The position numbers were made by a program, and so were the translations under genes. Shown piece after piece: positions 44,515 to 58,263 of a DNA stretch of 64,000 nt. Source of the DNA: Amphimedon queenslandica (Eukaryota; Porifera; Demospongiae; Haplosclerida; Niphatidae). The DNA is taken from NCBI RefSeq assembly GCF_000090795.2, contig NW_003546272.1:408142-472141 (forward strand), read 5' to 3'. The notes below the pieces were generated by a model that was not told the origin of the DNA, made no database searches, and saw nothing but the letters and a program-made list of their open reading frames with translations. Position 1 is the stretch's first letter, and every line of letters begins with the position of its first letter.

Positions 44515-47500
44515 ATGGTCTCTGCTACAGCTCTCTTGTTGTATCTCTCCTCTCTACTTCTCAACGCGGCTTCACAAAGACTCGATGTATACATCGTCTA
44601 TTCTAATTCAGGGACGTACAATTCTACACCAGCTCTTCTTGGGGCCACAGACGCTATAGCAGCTTTTTCCAACGAACTACTACCTCAATACTCACTTAAC
44701 ATAACTCCCCTAGACGATAAGGTATTGCTTTATTTTACAGCACGCTTTATTTACTCATTCTCTGATAGTGCAATGCTTCAAGAGGGCTACAAGAAACTCT
44801 TCAATACGTGTCTCGCCCGTCTCCCTTTGTCTCCATTATAGGCGGTGGTTGTCCCTCAACTACATCTCCACTCTTAGAGATTGCAGAATACCTGAAAATA
44901 CCTCTTGTGAGTGTTAGCCCGTACTCTACTGGCTAGTTGTTATTTACTGTGTAACAATACAAACAATACTCTGCCTCTGTGAGCTGGTGGCTTCTCTTGG
45001 ATGTAGGCCTGATTTTGATTCCAAACAGAGAGTTTGTACTAATTATTATTATTATTATTTTGTTGTTTGGTTCTCGCCTACGAAGTATACAAAATGACAT
45101 GATTTATATACATCAATAATCATTTGAGTACAGGGTGAAGGAAATTTTGAACTAAAAGCATTTAAAAGATAATAATTATTGTTGCAGTTCTAATTTTTTT
45201 TTTTGTAATACTAGATATCGTATAATCCTGGCTTAATGAGATACTCGCAGAACTATGTACAAGTGTTTCCATCAAGAGTCTCCCTTGTTTCATCGCTTGC
45301 TGCTGTTATTTCAGAATACGGGTGGAGTCAGATTTCAGTGATCACGGAAGTCGATGATAATTTTTTGAAGGTAATGTAATTATTCTTATTTTAGTAACAG
45401 TAGATCTTTGGCATTTCTCAAGAGAAATGTGCACAATACTTAGAAAAATCAAAGGGGAAATGAAAGCAGGAAGAGGAGAATGGGTGCTAATTCATTAGCT
45501 TTAAGCACTTGAACTTAGCTTGTGTACTGATTCCAATGGATCATTCATTGACAAGTTAACACTATGTCTTGTTACAATTACCATGAATGCCTTAATTGTA
45601 AATGTATGGTGGTTCTATTTGATATACAATATGTCCCTAAAGGGAAGGAGGGAATGAGAGAGAAAAGTAGAGACAGTAAAATTAGTTATTTAGGGGAAAA
45701 GGAGACAGATGTGTGTGTGTACATTAATTGCAAGTGTCTGAATGGACTTTCATGCTTCATTGACATGACTCATTCCATTAAAGACAGCTTTATTGCCTCC
45801 ATTATGATGTTAATCTTCCTTCATCTGAGTTCTCATTACATCATATGGATTGGAATGAATTCATGAATGGCTTTAACCAGTAGCTTATAGTTTGTGGTGG
45901 ATCTGTACATGTTCATCAAAGCAAATCATATTAGCATATGAAGAGGGCACAACAAAACCGTTGAATTCTTTATTAATGCCTTGTGTATATGTATTTACCC
46001 ACCCCCTTTCAATCTTTTGTCTCTCTGCTGTATATGTATTTATCTTCCTTTCTCCCAGACTCCCACCCCCTTTTAATCTTTTGTCTTTCTCTCCCTCCCT
46101 TTCTTTATTTCTCCTCCCTCTTCTCGCTCATGAATGAAGTCTTTGTCAATAAACTCATGTCACTTGTCATGATGCCATTTCTCTCCTTTTTCACCTCCCT
46201 CGTGATCTCTTATTTCTCCTGTAGGTCGAGTATGCCTTAAAGCTAAGACTGAAATCAGAAAACGTCAAAGTATTGGACACAGTTCACATGAGACCGCAGA
46301 CAAATATCACAGCTGATCTTTTATTTGTAAGTCTACTTTGTTTCTCTTAATGTTAATCATTTCTTTGTGTCAATATTAGAGGACAGAGGCTAGGGTATTC
46401 TTCCTTAACACATACCAGAATACAGCAAGAAGGGTTTTATGCACAGTACGTACACACACACACACACACACACACATACACCAAATCCTCTAATGTATAG
46501 ACATGTACATATATAGTGTATACATATATTTAGTTCATCCCTTTCTGTACTATAGGCACATCGTAATAATACATACTATCCTGGCTATGCTTGGCTGATA
46601 TACGACTGGTACAATGAGGACTGGTATCTAACTGACGACAGTTCTGGTTGTATGCAACGAGAGATTAATGAAGCACTAGACAGAGCAATCACAATAAGGC
46701 AGCACAAAGAGGTATAGCATACTGTAGCTTTGCTGTGGATTCTGTTTCATGTTAAAAGAGGAAGGAAAGGGCAGAGGAGAGATTTCTTATGTTTATATGA
46801 TAATTTTGTTATTATTATTGTTATTATTATTATTTTTGTTAGATAAGGCCCTCAGAGATGGATGGATATGCTTTTGCTTATGATGCAATGGTGTCTTTAA
46901 TGAGAGGTCTCAATAGGACCCAGTCAATGATTGATGAAGGGATCAATCATAATACCTCGTGCCCTGGGGGACTGCCGAGCTCCATCAACGAGACTAGTAA
47001 CATTAGTAACTGTGTCATTCGTAGCAACATTATTGAGTCTGCCTTTCAAGGGAAATCGGTAAATGTTTAATGCTGTAGTTTCCTTCCTTCCTTTATCACT
47101 CGTAAATTGATTGTTATTAATATTTTGAATCAGTGCCACACTTTTCGCTTATACATGTAGCTGGCACTTACGAAGCATTTGTTTTATAAACCTTATTGTA
47201 ACATTTGGACAACTGTAATTAATTTGTTAATATTCACATAATTACAATACATGTACATGTACGTTCTATCTACACGTACATTTGGACGTGATCGACACAT
47301 AGCAATTGCAGCGTACTTGTTTCCCTTACAGCTTCGCTTATATGGTGGCGAATAAATTGCATGTATTGCTGGAATGTAACAGGAGTATAAGATTGATCAA
47401 TGACCTGACTAATGATATTGTAATAAACTATTGTAGCTATTTTAATAGTTACAGACATCATCACTCTACTACATGGCACTATGGCAGCATCAAATAGTGA

Positions 47501-50500
47501 TTAAATCTGTTTAAATATATCATGTGGGAAATAGTAACATTGTTTTTATAAACTGGAAAATAGAATTTTAATTCAGGGAACATTCTAGGTTATACTTGGT
47601 TTAGTTTCCATGGTTCAAAAGCTAAAATGTAAGAATGTGTGGTCAGGATTCATGCTAATTGAATTTTTTGTGATTGTCTGAATGTATACATACACGTAAT
47701 GTTTAATGCACCCTTCATAATGCTAAGAGTATTTCTACTCTGTTCTATTGTTATTAGTAGACACAATAGCAAGTTTTATGACGTGGTTACCTTTCAAAAG
47801 AATTCTATGATTGTAAACTACTGTATTAATTTTTAAAGCATTATATTTTATTATTATTTATTATTTAGGGTGATGTATCATTCACTAGTGATGGGATAAG
47901 AAAGACTATCATAACATACGTCTCACAATACAGAGAAAGTAAGCTGATAAGGGCAGAATACACCTTAAAAAGCAACATTGAAGAGTTTCCCATTGTCTGT
48001 GTGTATAATTAATTGTTCATGTCACCCGGGAGTGTGACTGACTGTGTGTATATGTACACATATACCTATTCTACCATTTATAGCAGTCACATGATATATA
48101 GTTTACATGGTGACCACATGCATGTACTTCTACAGCGCTAGCAGCGTAATGCATGTACATGTACATGTGTACATGTGATGAGGTAATGGAGTTTATAAAC
48201 CACAAATGCCATACTTGTATTATCAGTTGAAAATCACTACACACTCAGACAGAATTAGGACACTAACAAACACTAATTACAAATATTCCTTATATACAGA
48301 GTGTATCAGCTCAGTTGGTTGGTTTCTACATGATCCCAGCCAATAATAAACATGTAATGTGGTGGGCACTATGTTCCCCTTGCCTCTCCTAAAATGGTAA
48401 TTCGTAGCAATAAATGGGACATACCTGGTCCATGTAAATAATGTACTGACTGCACTATCTCTTTCTTTAATTACTGAAAATTGTGTCTTGGTAAACTGAA
48501 GCCATTTTCTTGCTTAATTCTGTGTCTGTCAGTTTGCTATATCCACTTCCTATTTCTCTGTTGATTTTATTAAAAACTGCTATATTGTATACATTACCTA
48601 TGTTTATAGTGTCGACTAGTCCGTAGTAATAATAATAATAGTAATAGTTATTTTAAAATATTATGCATTTATATTATACATGTACATGTAGATATTGATG
48701 TTTCTACGGATATATACATGCAAGTGTTGCTTATGTTTATGTCCTGTCTGTAGCCTTTTCCTAGTATCTATTAATTACAATCCAAGGGGACAGCTGAACT
48801 GTTAATAATTGCTTGTATGCATGTAAATATAATATAATTATTATTAGTTATCCTAATTCGGGTTTGCTATAATCTAGGGCCTGCTATACATGTACATGTA
48901 TACATGTAATTTAAACTTTATTTGTACCTGTAATTACTTGATTGTACATGTAGCCTCAACACCTGATTGCCTATTTGAGTCTATAGTGCCGTTGATAAAC
49001 ATGTAAGGTCATTCTTGGTATTATTAGTTTAAACTAAATTACTTGTTTGATGATCTGGTAAAGTATGTGGCAGCAATGATATTTGCTCCTCTTAATTGTT
49101 TGTGTCTCATTTCCTTGTTTGTGTCTGTGCGTGTGTGTGGACAATATTAGTTTATTATTATTAATTATATTTTCTATTGCAGTCACTGTTGCATTAGTAG
49201 CAAGTTAGCCTTCAAAGGCTATCGTGTCTTGTACAGTTAGATAGCGCATTGAAGAAAATTAAAAATTATAAGTACTAATGAACATGTAGATACCATACAA
49301 TGTTCTTTGTAATTGCTTTGCAATTTAAATTTATAAACTAATGTTAACTTCAGCCAATATGCAACTGCAAGCATGTGTTAACTAAGTTTAACTGAGACAT
49401 TTGCATACATAATCTTCACAAACAAACATTTTATCTTTGATACTTTTAAATTATCAATTGTTTAGTCTAAAATGCACTTGCCTAATGTCTTAATGCCTGC
49501 TTGTAATTAATGTGTGTGCGTGTGCGTGTGTGTGTGCGTGTGTGTGTGTGCATATATTTGTGAGTTTATTGTAATTGGGTGTGTTTTAATGAGAGATGCC
49601 AGACATTTTGTGGCTTGGGATGGTAATGGAATGTTAATGTGCATGTACTTATAAATGCTGTACATGCAGTTATGGTATGAGTGCTACACTTCATCCCTCA
49701 CACTTACTCCCTCCATAATGTCTGGCTCTCCTTCCTCTCTGTCTTTAGTCAATGCTCTAGTAAGAATAGCTATTAATGTATTTTTGTCCTTAGATGGCGG
49801 TCAGCTACAAGTAGAGCCATTTGCTACAGTTAATGTCTCGGAGTCTTTGTTTAATTATTTTTCGAATGAGAGCAATTCTACAGTTTGGCCTGGTAAGATG
49901 CACTGCATAATATTGCACTACAAGAAATGGCACTAATAATGCATGTACAATATAATGTATGTATGCATGTACATGTATGTATGTATGTATGAATATTTAT
50001 TATATATGTATTTTTTTTATTTCTTGCTTCACTCCTCCCTTCTCTTTCTCCTCCTTCAAATAGATGGCGTCCCTCCTGACGGCACTCCAATATACGAATT
50101 CAGCTCATTCTCTATCATCCTCGTCATCGTTATGTACCTATGGTCATCGGTCGGTATAATATTTACCGTCATCTGCCTTATATTCAACATTATCTTCAGG
50201 AACAGAAAGTTAGTTTGAATGCCTCGTTGTAACTGATAACAGCTGCTAAATTTAGTAAATTTACTACATTATGTTAGATTATGCTTCTCAAGATCTGTTT
50301 TAATTCTTGTGTGTCTTTTTAGGATTATTCGTCTTACCAGTCCTAATCTTAATTATTTTATCATTGCCGGTGCCATTATCCTCTACTCTCTTCCATTCGT
50401 CACGCTCCAGCCATCCAACGCTGAGACCGTTTCTCTTTTTGTCTGCATTGTGAGTTAATTATTTATAAAATAAACTTATAGTAGTTGAAGAGTCAAACAA

Positions 50501-51759
50501 TTTTATTTAAGTATTATAAATTTTCTTATCAATTCCCTCTCTTGTTATAGGCTAACATATGGATGTTATCTCTTGGCATTACTTCTATCTTTGCACCAAT
50601 GCTTGCAAAAATGTTCAGAATATACAGAATATTCCGTAATCCAAGAGCAAATAAGAAAGTAAGACAAATGTTCATCTATTGCATCTGCTGCTGCATATAT
50701 GCATTGTACATACATGTAGCTGGTATCAGTGGTGATGTAATAAATTATATTCATTTTATTCATAATTTCTAACTGTAGGTATTGACCGATTGGCATCTGT
50801 TCTTTTTTGTTTTTATACTGGAGGGTATTCTCATTTTCATATTGTTTCTTGGTACAGCCATACCCTTCACTAGACCCGAAGTATCTTATTCTGAAGATCC
50901 TGAGTCTCCTCCCATCATTAACGTGAGTGAAATAATAATAATAAATAAATAAAATAATGATAATAAATAAATAAATAAATGAACACATTAGTAATACGTA
51001 AAATCATGTGATTTTCACTCTCTCCCTTCTCTCACACAGGAGGATGGTATTAAAGTTATATACCAAGGTGTCAATTGTTATCATGCTGCCTCGTTAGTAT
51101 GGATATTTGTGATCTATATCTACATACTCATCCTGGAGGCTATTGCTGTTGTATTGGCTGCAAAGACTCGCGGAGTGAAAGTTGAAGCAGTCAACGATTC
51201 CAAAGAAGTGGTTGCCATTGTGTATATAGTAACTGCTTGCTCTGTTAGCGTTATCATCATTGTTACTGTACTCTCAGAGTTCACTAATATATCTGAAGGA
51301 TTGTACCTAACAGCTGCTCTCATAGGAACCACTAGTACCGTCACATTGATGTTCTTACCAAAGGTAAAGCCTGCTTTATTTATATACTGTGATATTGTCA
51401 GGGTTTTCCACATGATTGTGGCATAATGTTCAGCTTCTAATGAATTTCTTAAATGAGACAAAATACTGTACTGTGGTACATGCATGGAGTATTTTGCCAA
51501 AAGGATTAGGAGAGAATTCTCCATTTTTATAATTTTTTCTGATGCATATACATGTTTTTATGTTGTGTAGAAAGTTTGAGCTAATTCTGATCACAATTGG
51601 TTTTTACAAATTTTTAAAGTTACTCAAAAATCAGGCCAAAGTCCCTGTACTGAATTCCCATTTGTGCAAAAGTTTAATTTCACTCTCTTAGATATTGGTC
51701 GTTATTTTTGTTATCATCATTATTATTATTGTTATTATTATTATCATTATTATTAATAT

Positions 51760-51790
<31 letters not shown>

Positions 51791-52440
51791 AGATGTGGTC
51801 ATTATATAAAGATCCCACTGGAGAGAATGTGTTTGAGCCGACCACCATCAAATCAAGCAGTGGCATACAATCGCAAATACATCGTCAGGACTCCGAGAAA
51901 ATTGTATCTCTTCAAAGAGAAGTCGGGACACTGAAGAAGATACTAAGAGAAAATAGTGTAAGCTGAGACAAAAGTGGGATGATGACAGAATAATTCTAAC
52001 TTTAAAAAATGATCCCATGCTTTAAAACACATTACTAAGATTTTCATTGCTTTCTGCTGCGATACTGTAATTATTATTATTATCACTGTTAGAGGGAGTT
52101 TAGTAGACTTTTGGTCCCTCCTCATGTTTTGTCTAGATCTTCTGAAATCTCAAATTTTTTTTAGCTTTTGGTCTCTTATGTTTAGCCTAGGTGTCTTTAA
52201 ATTGCACATTTTTAGTTTAACTACTCCCTAAAAATTATTTCTAGATCAAATTATTATTATTATTATTTTAATTGTATTCAGGTTCGATTAATGAGTGTGC
52301 CTGAAGCAGTGAATGAGATTGATGGTGATGAGTCTAATAATAAGAATGGAGGGCTAAGAGGTCTAACCAACAGCTGCAGTCAACTGCCTGAGGTATTCGG
52401 CGATCCACTTACACCTGGAGATGAAGAAAAAACACTTTAA
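44515..52440 (+). CDS. Class C GPCR, metabotropic GABA-B receptor-like
   Basis: Sixteen exons (44515-44721, 44769-44906, 45215-45370, 46225-46326, 46380-46445, 46556-46711, 46843-47058, 47869-47938, 49794-49892, 50064-50208, 50323-50449, 50551-50658, 50779-50922, 51040-51363, 51793-51957, 52282-52440) join in phase to 793 residues. A signal peptide (SATALLLYLSSLLLNAASQ) precedes a Venus-flytrap domain: IIGGGCPSTTSPLLEIAEYL, then an ISYNPGL...FPSRVSL segment, YGWSQISVITE and GYAWLIYDWYNEDWY. No Cys-rich domain precedes the 7TM, as in GABA-B receptors. TM3/ICL2 has MLAKMFRIYRIFRNPRANKK and TM7 ends LMFLPK. A short coiled coil follows (SEKIVSLQREVGTLKKIL), like the GABA-B heterodimer tail. The ligand is unknown. 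A 1.85-kb intron (47939-49793) may hide a small exon. AATAAA lies at 52713-52718. Confidence 0.88.
51470..51665 (-). repeat. Single reverse-strand copy of the dispersed ~180-bp repeat in the GABA-B-like gene
   Basis: Contains GAGAGAATTCTCCATTTTTA, TTCTGATGCATATACATG, GTGTAGAAAGTTTGAG and CCAAAGTCCCTGTACT in an intron between the TM7 exon and the coiled-coil exon. Confidence 0.85.
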
Positions 52441-52959
52441 TAGCATGATATAATAACAATGATAATAATAATAATAATAACATGATAATAGTTTGTTCTA
52501 TGATTCATTTGTTCAGTCGGTTTTTCCACTTTTATTAATTCTTGTTCTTTTTTTAAAAAGTTTTGTCTCGTTTTGTTTTTATTTATCTACAATGTGTTGT
52601 ACTCAGTTTTCCTGTCTATTTCTGCACTCAATCTCTCCTTTCCTCTCTCTCTCTTTTAAATCTTTTTTATATTAGTCATGTTCATGTACATGTATAATTA
52701 TGTTGAATTTTTAAATAAAATAATTTCTCCTGTATCAGGAGCGGAGCCCATACATGTCTGCCTATATATCTATTAATTAATGGAATATCATTAATTCAAA
52801 ACTGTTCTTGTATGCCATGAATGAGAAGAGGAAATTATAAATGACAGATTCTTCAGACAATAGTTCAAGTCCTCAACCTAATATAATGATGCATTACTGA
52901 TAATAAGCTGATTTTAACAAAAAGTTTTCAAGTCACAGCCATTTTTAAAAGTAGTAAGT

Positions 52960-54020
52960 TTTTGAAAAAAAAGCAAAGGCTATAGCATTTTTTTTAAAAC
53001 TGCCCATGATTTTTTTCAAAAAAATATGGCTCCAAAATCACCTCAAATTTTTATTACATTTTTTCATACATATTGATGTACTTATGCTGTGTAGAAAGTT
53101 TGAGTTATTTCTGACAAATATTTTTTGAGTTATGAGCATTTAAAAAAAACGGAAAATTTTTGAAAAATACCCAAGGCTATAGCCCATGGTTTTTTTTAAT
53201 GGCTCCAAAATCACTCCAAATTTTTATTACATTTTTTGATACATATTGATGTACTTATGCTGTGTAGAAAGTTTGAGTTGTTTCTGACAAATATTTTTTG
53301 AGTTATGAGCATTTTTAAAAACGACAAATTTTTGAAAAATACCCAAGGCTATATAGCCCATGGTTTTTTCTAAACAATGGCTACAAAATCACCCCAAATT
53401 TTTTATTACATTTTTTGATACATATTGATGTACTTATGCTGTATAAAAAGTTTGAGCTGATTCCACAAATATTTTTCAAGTTATGAGCATTTTTTTAAAA
53501 ATGGAAAAATTAAAAAAAATAAATCATGGTTTTTTTCAAAAAATGGCTCCGAAATCACCCCAAATTTTTATTAAATTTTTTGATACATATTGATGTACTT
53601 ATGCTGTGTAGAAAGTTTGAGTTGTTTCTGACAAATTTTTTTTGAGTTATGAGCATTTTTAAAAAACGGCAAATTTTTGAAAAATACCCAAGGCTATAAG
53701 CCCATGGTTTTTTCCAAAAAATGGCTCCAAAATCACCCCAAATTTTTATTACATTTTCTAATACATATTGATTTACTTATGCTGTGTAGAAAGTTTGAGT
53801 TGTTTCTGACAAATATTTTAAAAGTTATTAGCATTTTTTAAAAAGGCAAATTTTTGAAAAATACCCAAGGCTAGCCCATGGTTTTTTCTAAAAAATGGCT
53901 CCAAAATCACCCCAAATTTTTATTACATTTTTTGATACATATTGATGTACTTATGCTATGTAGAAAGTTTGAGCTGATTCCGACAAATATTTTTCAAGTT
54001 ATGAGCATTTTTTGCTACCA
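52960..54020 (-). repeat. Six tandem ~170-180-bp repeats, diverged subfamily
   Basis: The marker for GTGTAGAAAGTTTGAG or a close variant recurs near 53090, 53264, 53445, 53605, 53785 and 53960. Each unit also has CCAAATTTTTATTACATTTT, TGATACATATTGATGTACTT, TTTGAGTTATGAGCATTTTT and CCCATGGTTTTTTC. The reverse complement matches the order of motifs of the 30.2-31.3-kb array (CATGGGCTATAG, TACACAGCATAAG, ATCAATATGTATCA). Confidence 0.9.
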
Positions 54021-54355
54021 CATTATCACTAACAGAGTTGCTGTAAGACACGGTCTTTTTTTGATAGACTAAGAGTTCTGGTCCACCACTACTCAACCTA
54101 TGCAATAAAATAAATAAATAAATAAAATGATATCACAAATTCACAATAATAATTTGTAACTTAAGTGAACCATAAAATTCTATTACTTATAAAATGTCCA
54201 AACAGCATACAGTGTACACTGTACTACAGTACAACCTCCAGTGGACCTGCTGTACTAAACAAGTTCTTCAGGAGTCTGAAGCAAAAAAAGAGCTGTGAAT
54301 CAAGTGGTAATTATTTACATCTAATGATCCAAAGTCATCATAAAATTACTATATA

Positions 54356-54359
<4 letters not shown>

Positions 54360-54413
<54 letters not shown>

Positions 54414-54425
54414 TATATATATACT
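54360..54425. repeat. (TA)n microsatellite
   Basis: A run of about 30 TA dinucleotides with small interruptions, intergenic. Confidence 0.95.
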
Positions 54426-54819
54426 ATATCATTATTTACGTCATATTGTGACGTAGCTACATTTTTCAAATTCCACGCAGCTGCTTCCACTTCCGTCCCA
54501 AACTGAACTGGGATATAGTATAGTAGTCTACTTATAACTTTAAGGGTAAAGGGTACTGTGAGTCAATTTAAAAAATAATTTAGTTTTTTATGTTGGCAAG
54601 GACAATGAACCAACGGTGTTTTGCTCTTAATTTATTATTTCAAACACTCAATAAACAACAGTAATAAAATGACAAAATTAAATTAATTATTATTACAAAC
54701 ATGCCGTGTTTGTGTGTGTGAGAGAGAAACAGAAAGAGAGAGAGAGAGGGAGGGAGGGATTAATCAACACTTAAAAGAGAATGCAATACACAATCTAAAA
54801 CATTGACAAAGATAGAGCA

Positions 54820-54820
54820 C

Positions 54821-54876
<56 letters not shown>
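54820..54876. repeat. (ATA)n microsatellite
   Basis: About 18 trinucleotides, 18 bp downstream (gene sense) of the Rab4 stop codon, so probably in its 3' UTR. Confidence 0.95.
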
Positions 54877-54877
<1 letters not shown>

Positions 54878-54893
54878 GTGTGCATGATTGTCA

Positions 54894-56541
<1,648 letters not shown>

Positions 56542-56805
56542 TATGATGAGCAGCAGACCCTCCTCTCACTCTACTCTACTGTATCAAAATCAGATCTAAA
56601 TCTAATCTCTGTTGATATTGCTCCTCCTACAAGAAATATCATGTGACATGAGGCTGTATGCACGTGACTACACCATTATACCTCTCTCACATTATCACTG
56701 CTTTACTCAGCTCTTGCTGGATTTTTCTACACAAGGAACCTGCTCAAAGGGACAGGTAGCGGATATAGATTATTCTTTAAGGAGTAAGGTAGCTGAGCCG
56801 TTGCT
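56542..56805. promoter_or_regulatory. Bidirectional promoter Rab4 / atlastin
   Basis: A gap of 264 bp separates the divergent start codons. It contains TATCATGTGACATG (56637-56650) and TGCACGTGAC (CACGTG at 56661-56666), two E-box-like sites about 20 bp apart. No TATA box was recognised. Confidence 0.5.
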
Positions 56806-58178
56806 ATGAGCGTACAGGAGCTAAGAAACGAGAGGGAAGGTAAATATGGGAGGTACTCTTATTGTTATTGTAAGTACAGACTCTAGTGAACTAATATGCA
56901 GCTTTTAGCAATAGTTTAGCTACTATTTTACTATCCTGCATGTATTTTATGAATGAAAGGATAATTTGTATGGGTACACTGGTTACCATGCCCGGCCCTT
57001 AGCAACAAACAATGATTTATACAGTAGTTGTGCATATCATGATAATTGAGATTTAAATATTGTGTAGGAGAAGATATGGTTGATGACAGGCCAAGACCAA
57101 TTGAGATTATAATACCTGAGGATGATCATAAGTTTAAGTTGAATATCGAGGCTCTGGAGGACATATTGTGTGATGATGAAGTGAGAGACAAACCTGTGGT
57201 AGTTCTCTCGGTCGCCGGAGCTTTTAGAAAAGGGAAATCGTTCTTGTTGGATTTCTTCCTTCGCTATCTTGGTCATAAGGTAAGCACTATAATGATAATG
57301 TATGCTCACAGTAATATCAATGTTATGTTGATATGATATTACGATATCATTTACAGTTACATATACTTTAGTAGTACAGTATGTACATGTATGTAATGTA
57401 TTTTTTGCTGTTTTCTTATCATCATTGGCAATGGACTCTGTTTATTTTTAATTCATAGCTTCAATTATAAATCCTAATATTCGTATCAATAATAATGCTA
57501 TGTGTCATTCACCATGAAATACATGTAACAAGAGTACAGTACTTAGAGCTATACTGCACAATGTGCAAGGCATAGCTCCAGTATAATGAGTGTGTCTCCC
57601 TTTATTTCAATAGAAAGGATCCAGAGAGACTAGCAGGAATGACTGGATGGGAGAGGATGATGAACCATTGACTGGCTTTTCGTGGAGAGGAGGAGTAGAG
57701 AGGAACACCACTGGGATATTAATGTGGAGCGAGGCATTCCCTGCTACTCTAGAATCAGGAGAGGAGGTTTGTCCAATCCAATGCATGTACAATGTATATG
57801 ATAACAACATTAAGGAAATGGGAATGAAAGATTGTAGATTAGTACTAATAATTGTATCACATGTAAATTTTATATTTACTTGTTAGTCTTGGCTGTGACC
57901 TAAGTGTATAATTTTGTTGTCCAATGAATGCTCTTACAGGATTAATAGTGCATGTGTACATGTATATGCACATGCTATGTTTTATACCAGTATCTTGTAG
58001 GTCTGTGTATTAATAATGGATACTCAAGGAGCTTTTGACAACCAGTCAACAGTAAAGGACTGTGCCACCATTTTTGCACTTAGTACAATGATATCATCCG
58101 TCCAGGTAGAGGAAAGGAGAGAAGGGATTATGTGTTTGACATTATTGCATGTATTCTTCTTTTTCTTTTTCTTCTTCC

Positions 58179-58263
<85 letters not shown>

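Larger units (their letters stand above)
52441..54893. other. 2.45-kb intergenic region, mostly repeats
   Basis: It lies between convergent GABA-B-like and Rab4 genes. It holds the receptor 3' UTR (to about 52740), a six-copy tandem array (52960-54020), a (TA)n tract (about 54360-54425) and an (ATA)n tract (about 54820-54875). No convincing gene was seen. Confidence 0.7.

Noticed and set aside
45564-46240. Short plus-strand frames in a GABA-B-like intron
   Set aside because: Low-complexity Ser/Phe/Leu content, no conserved motifs, located between in-phase exons 45215-45370 and 46225-46326.
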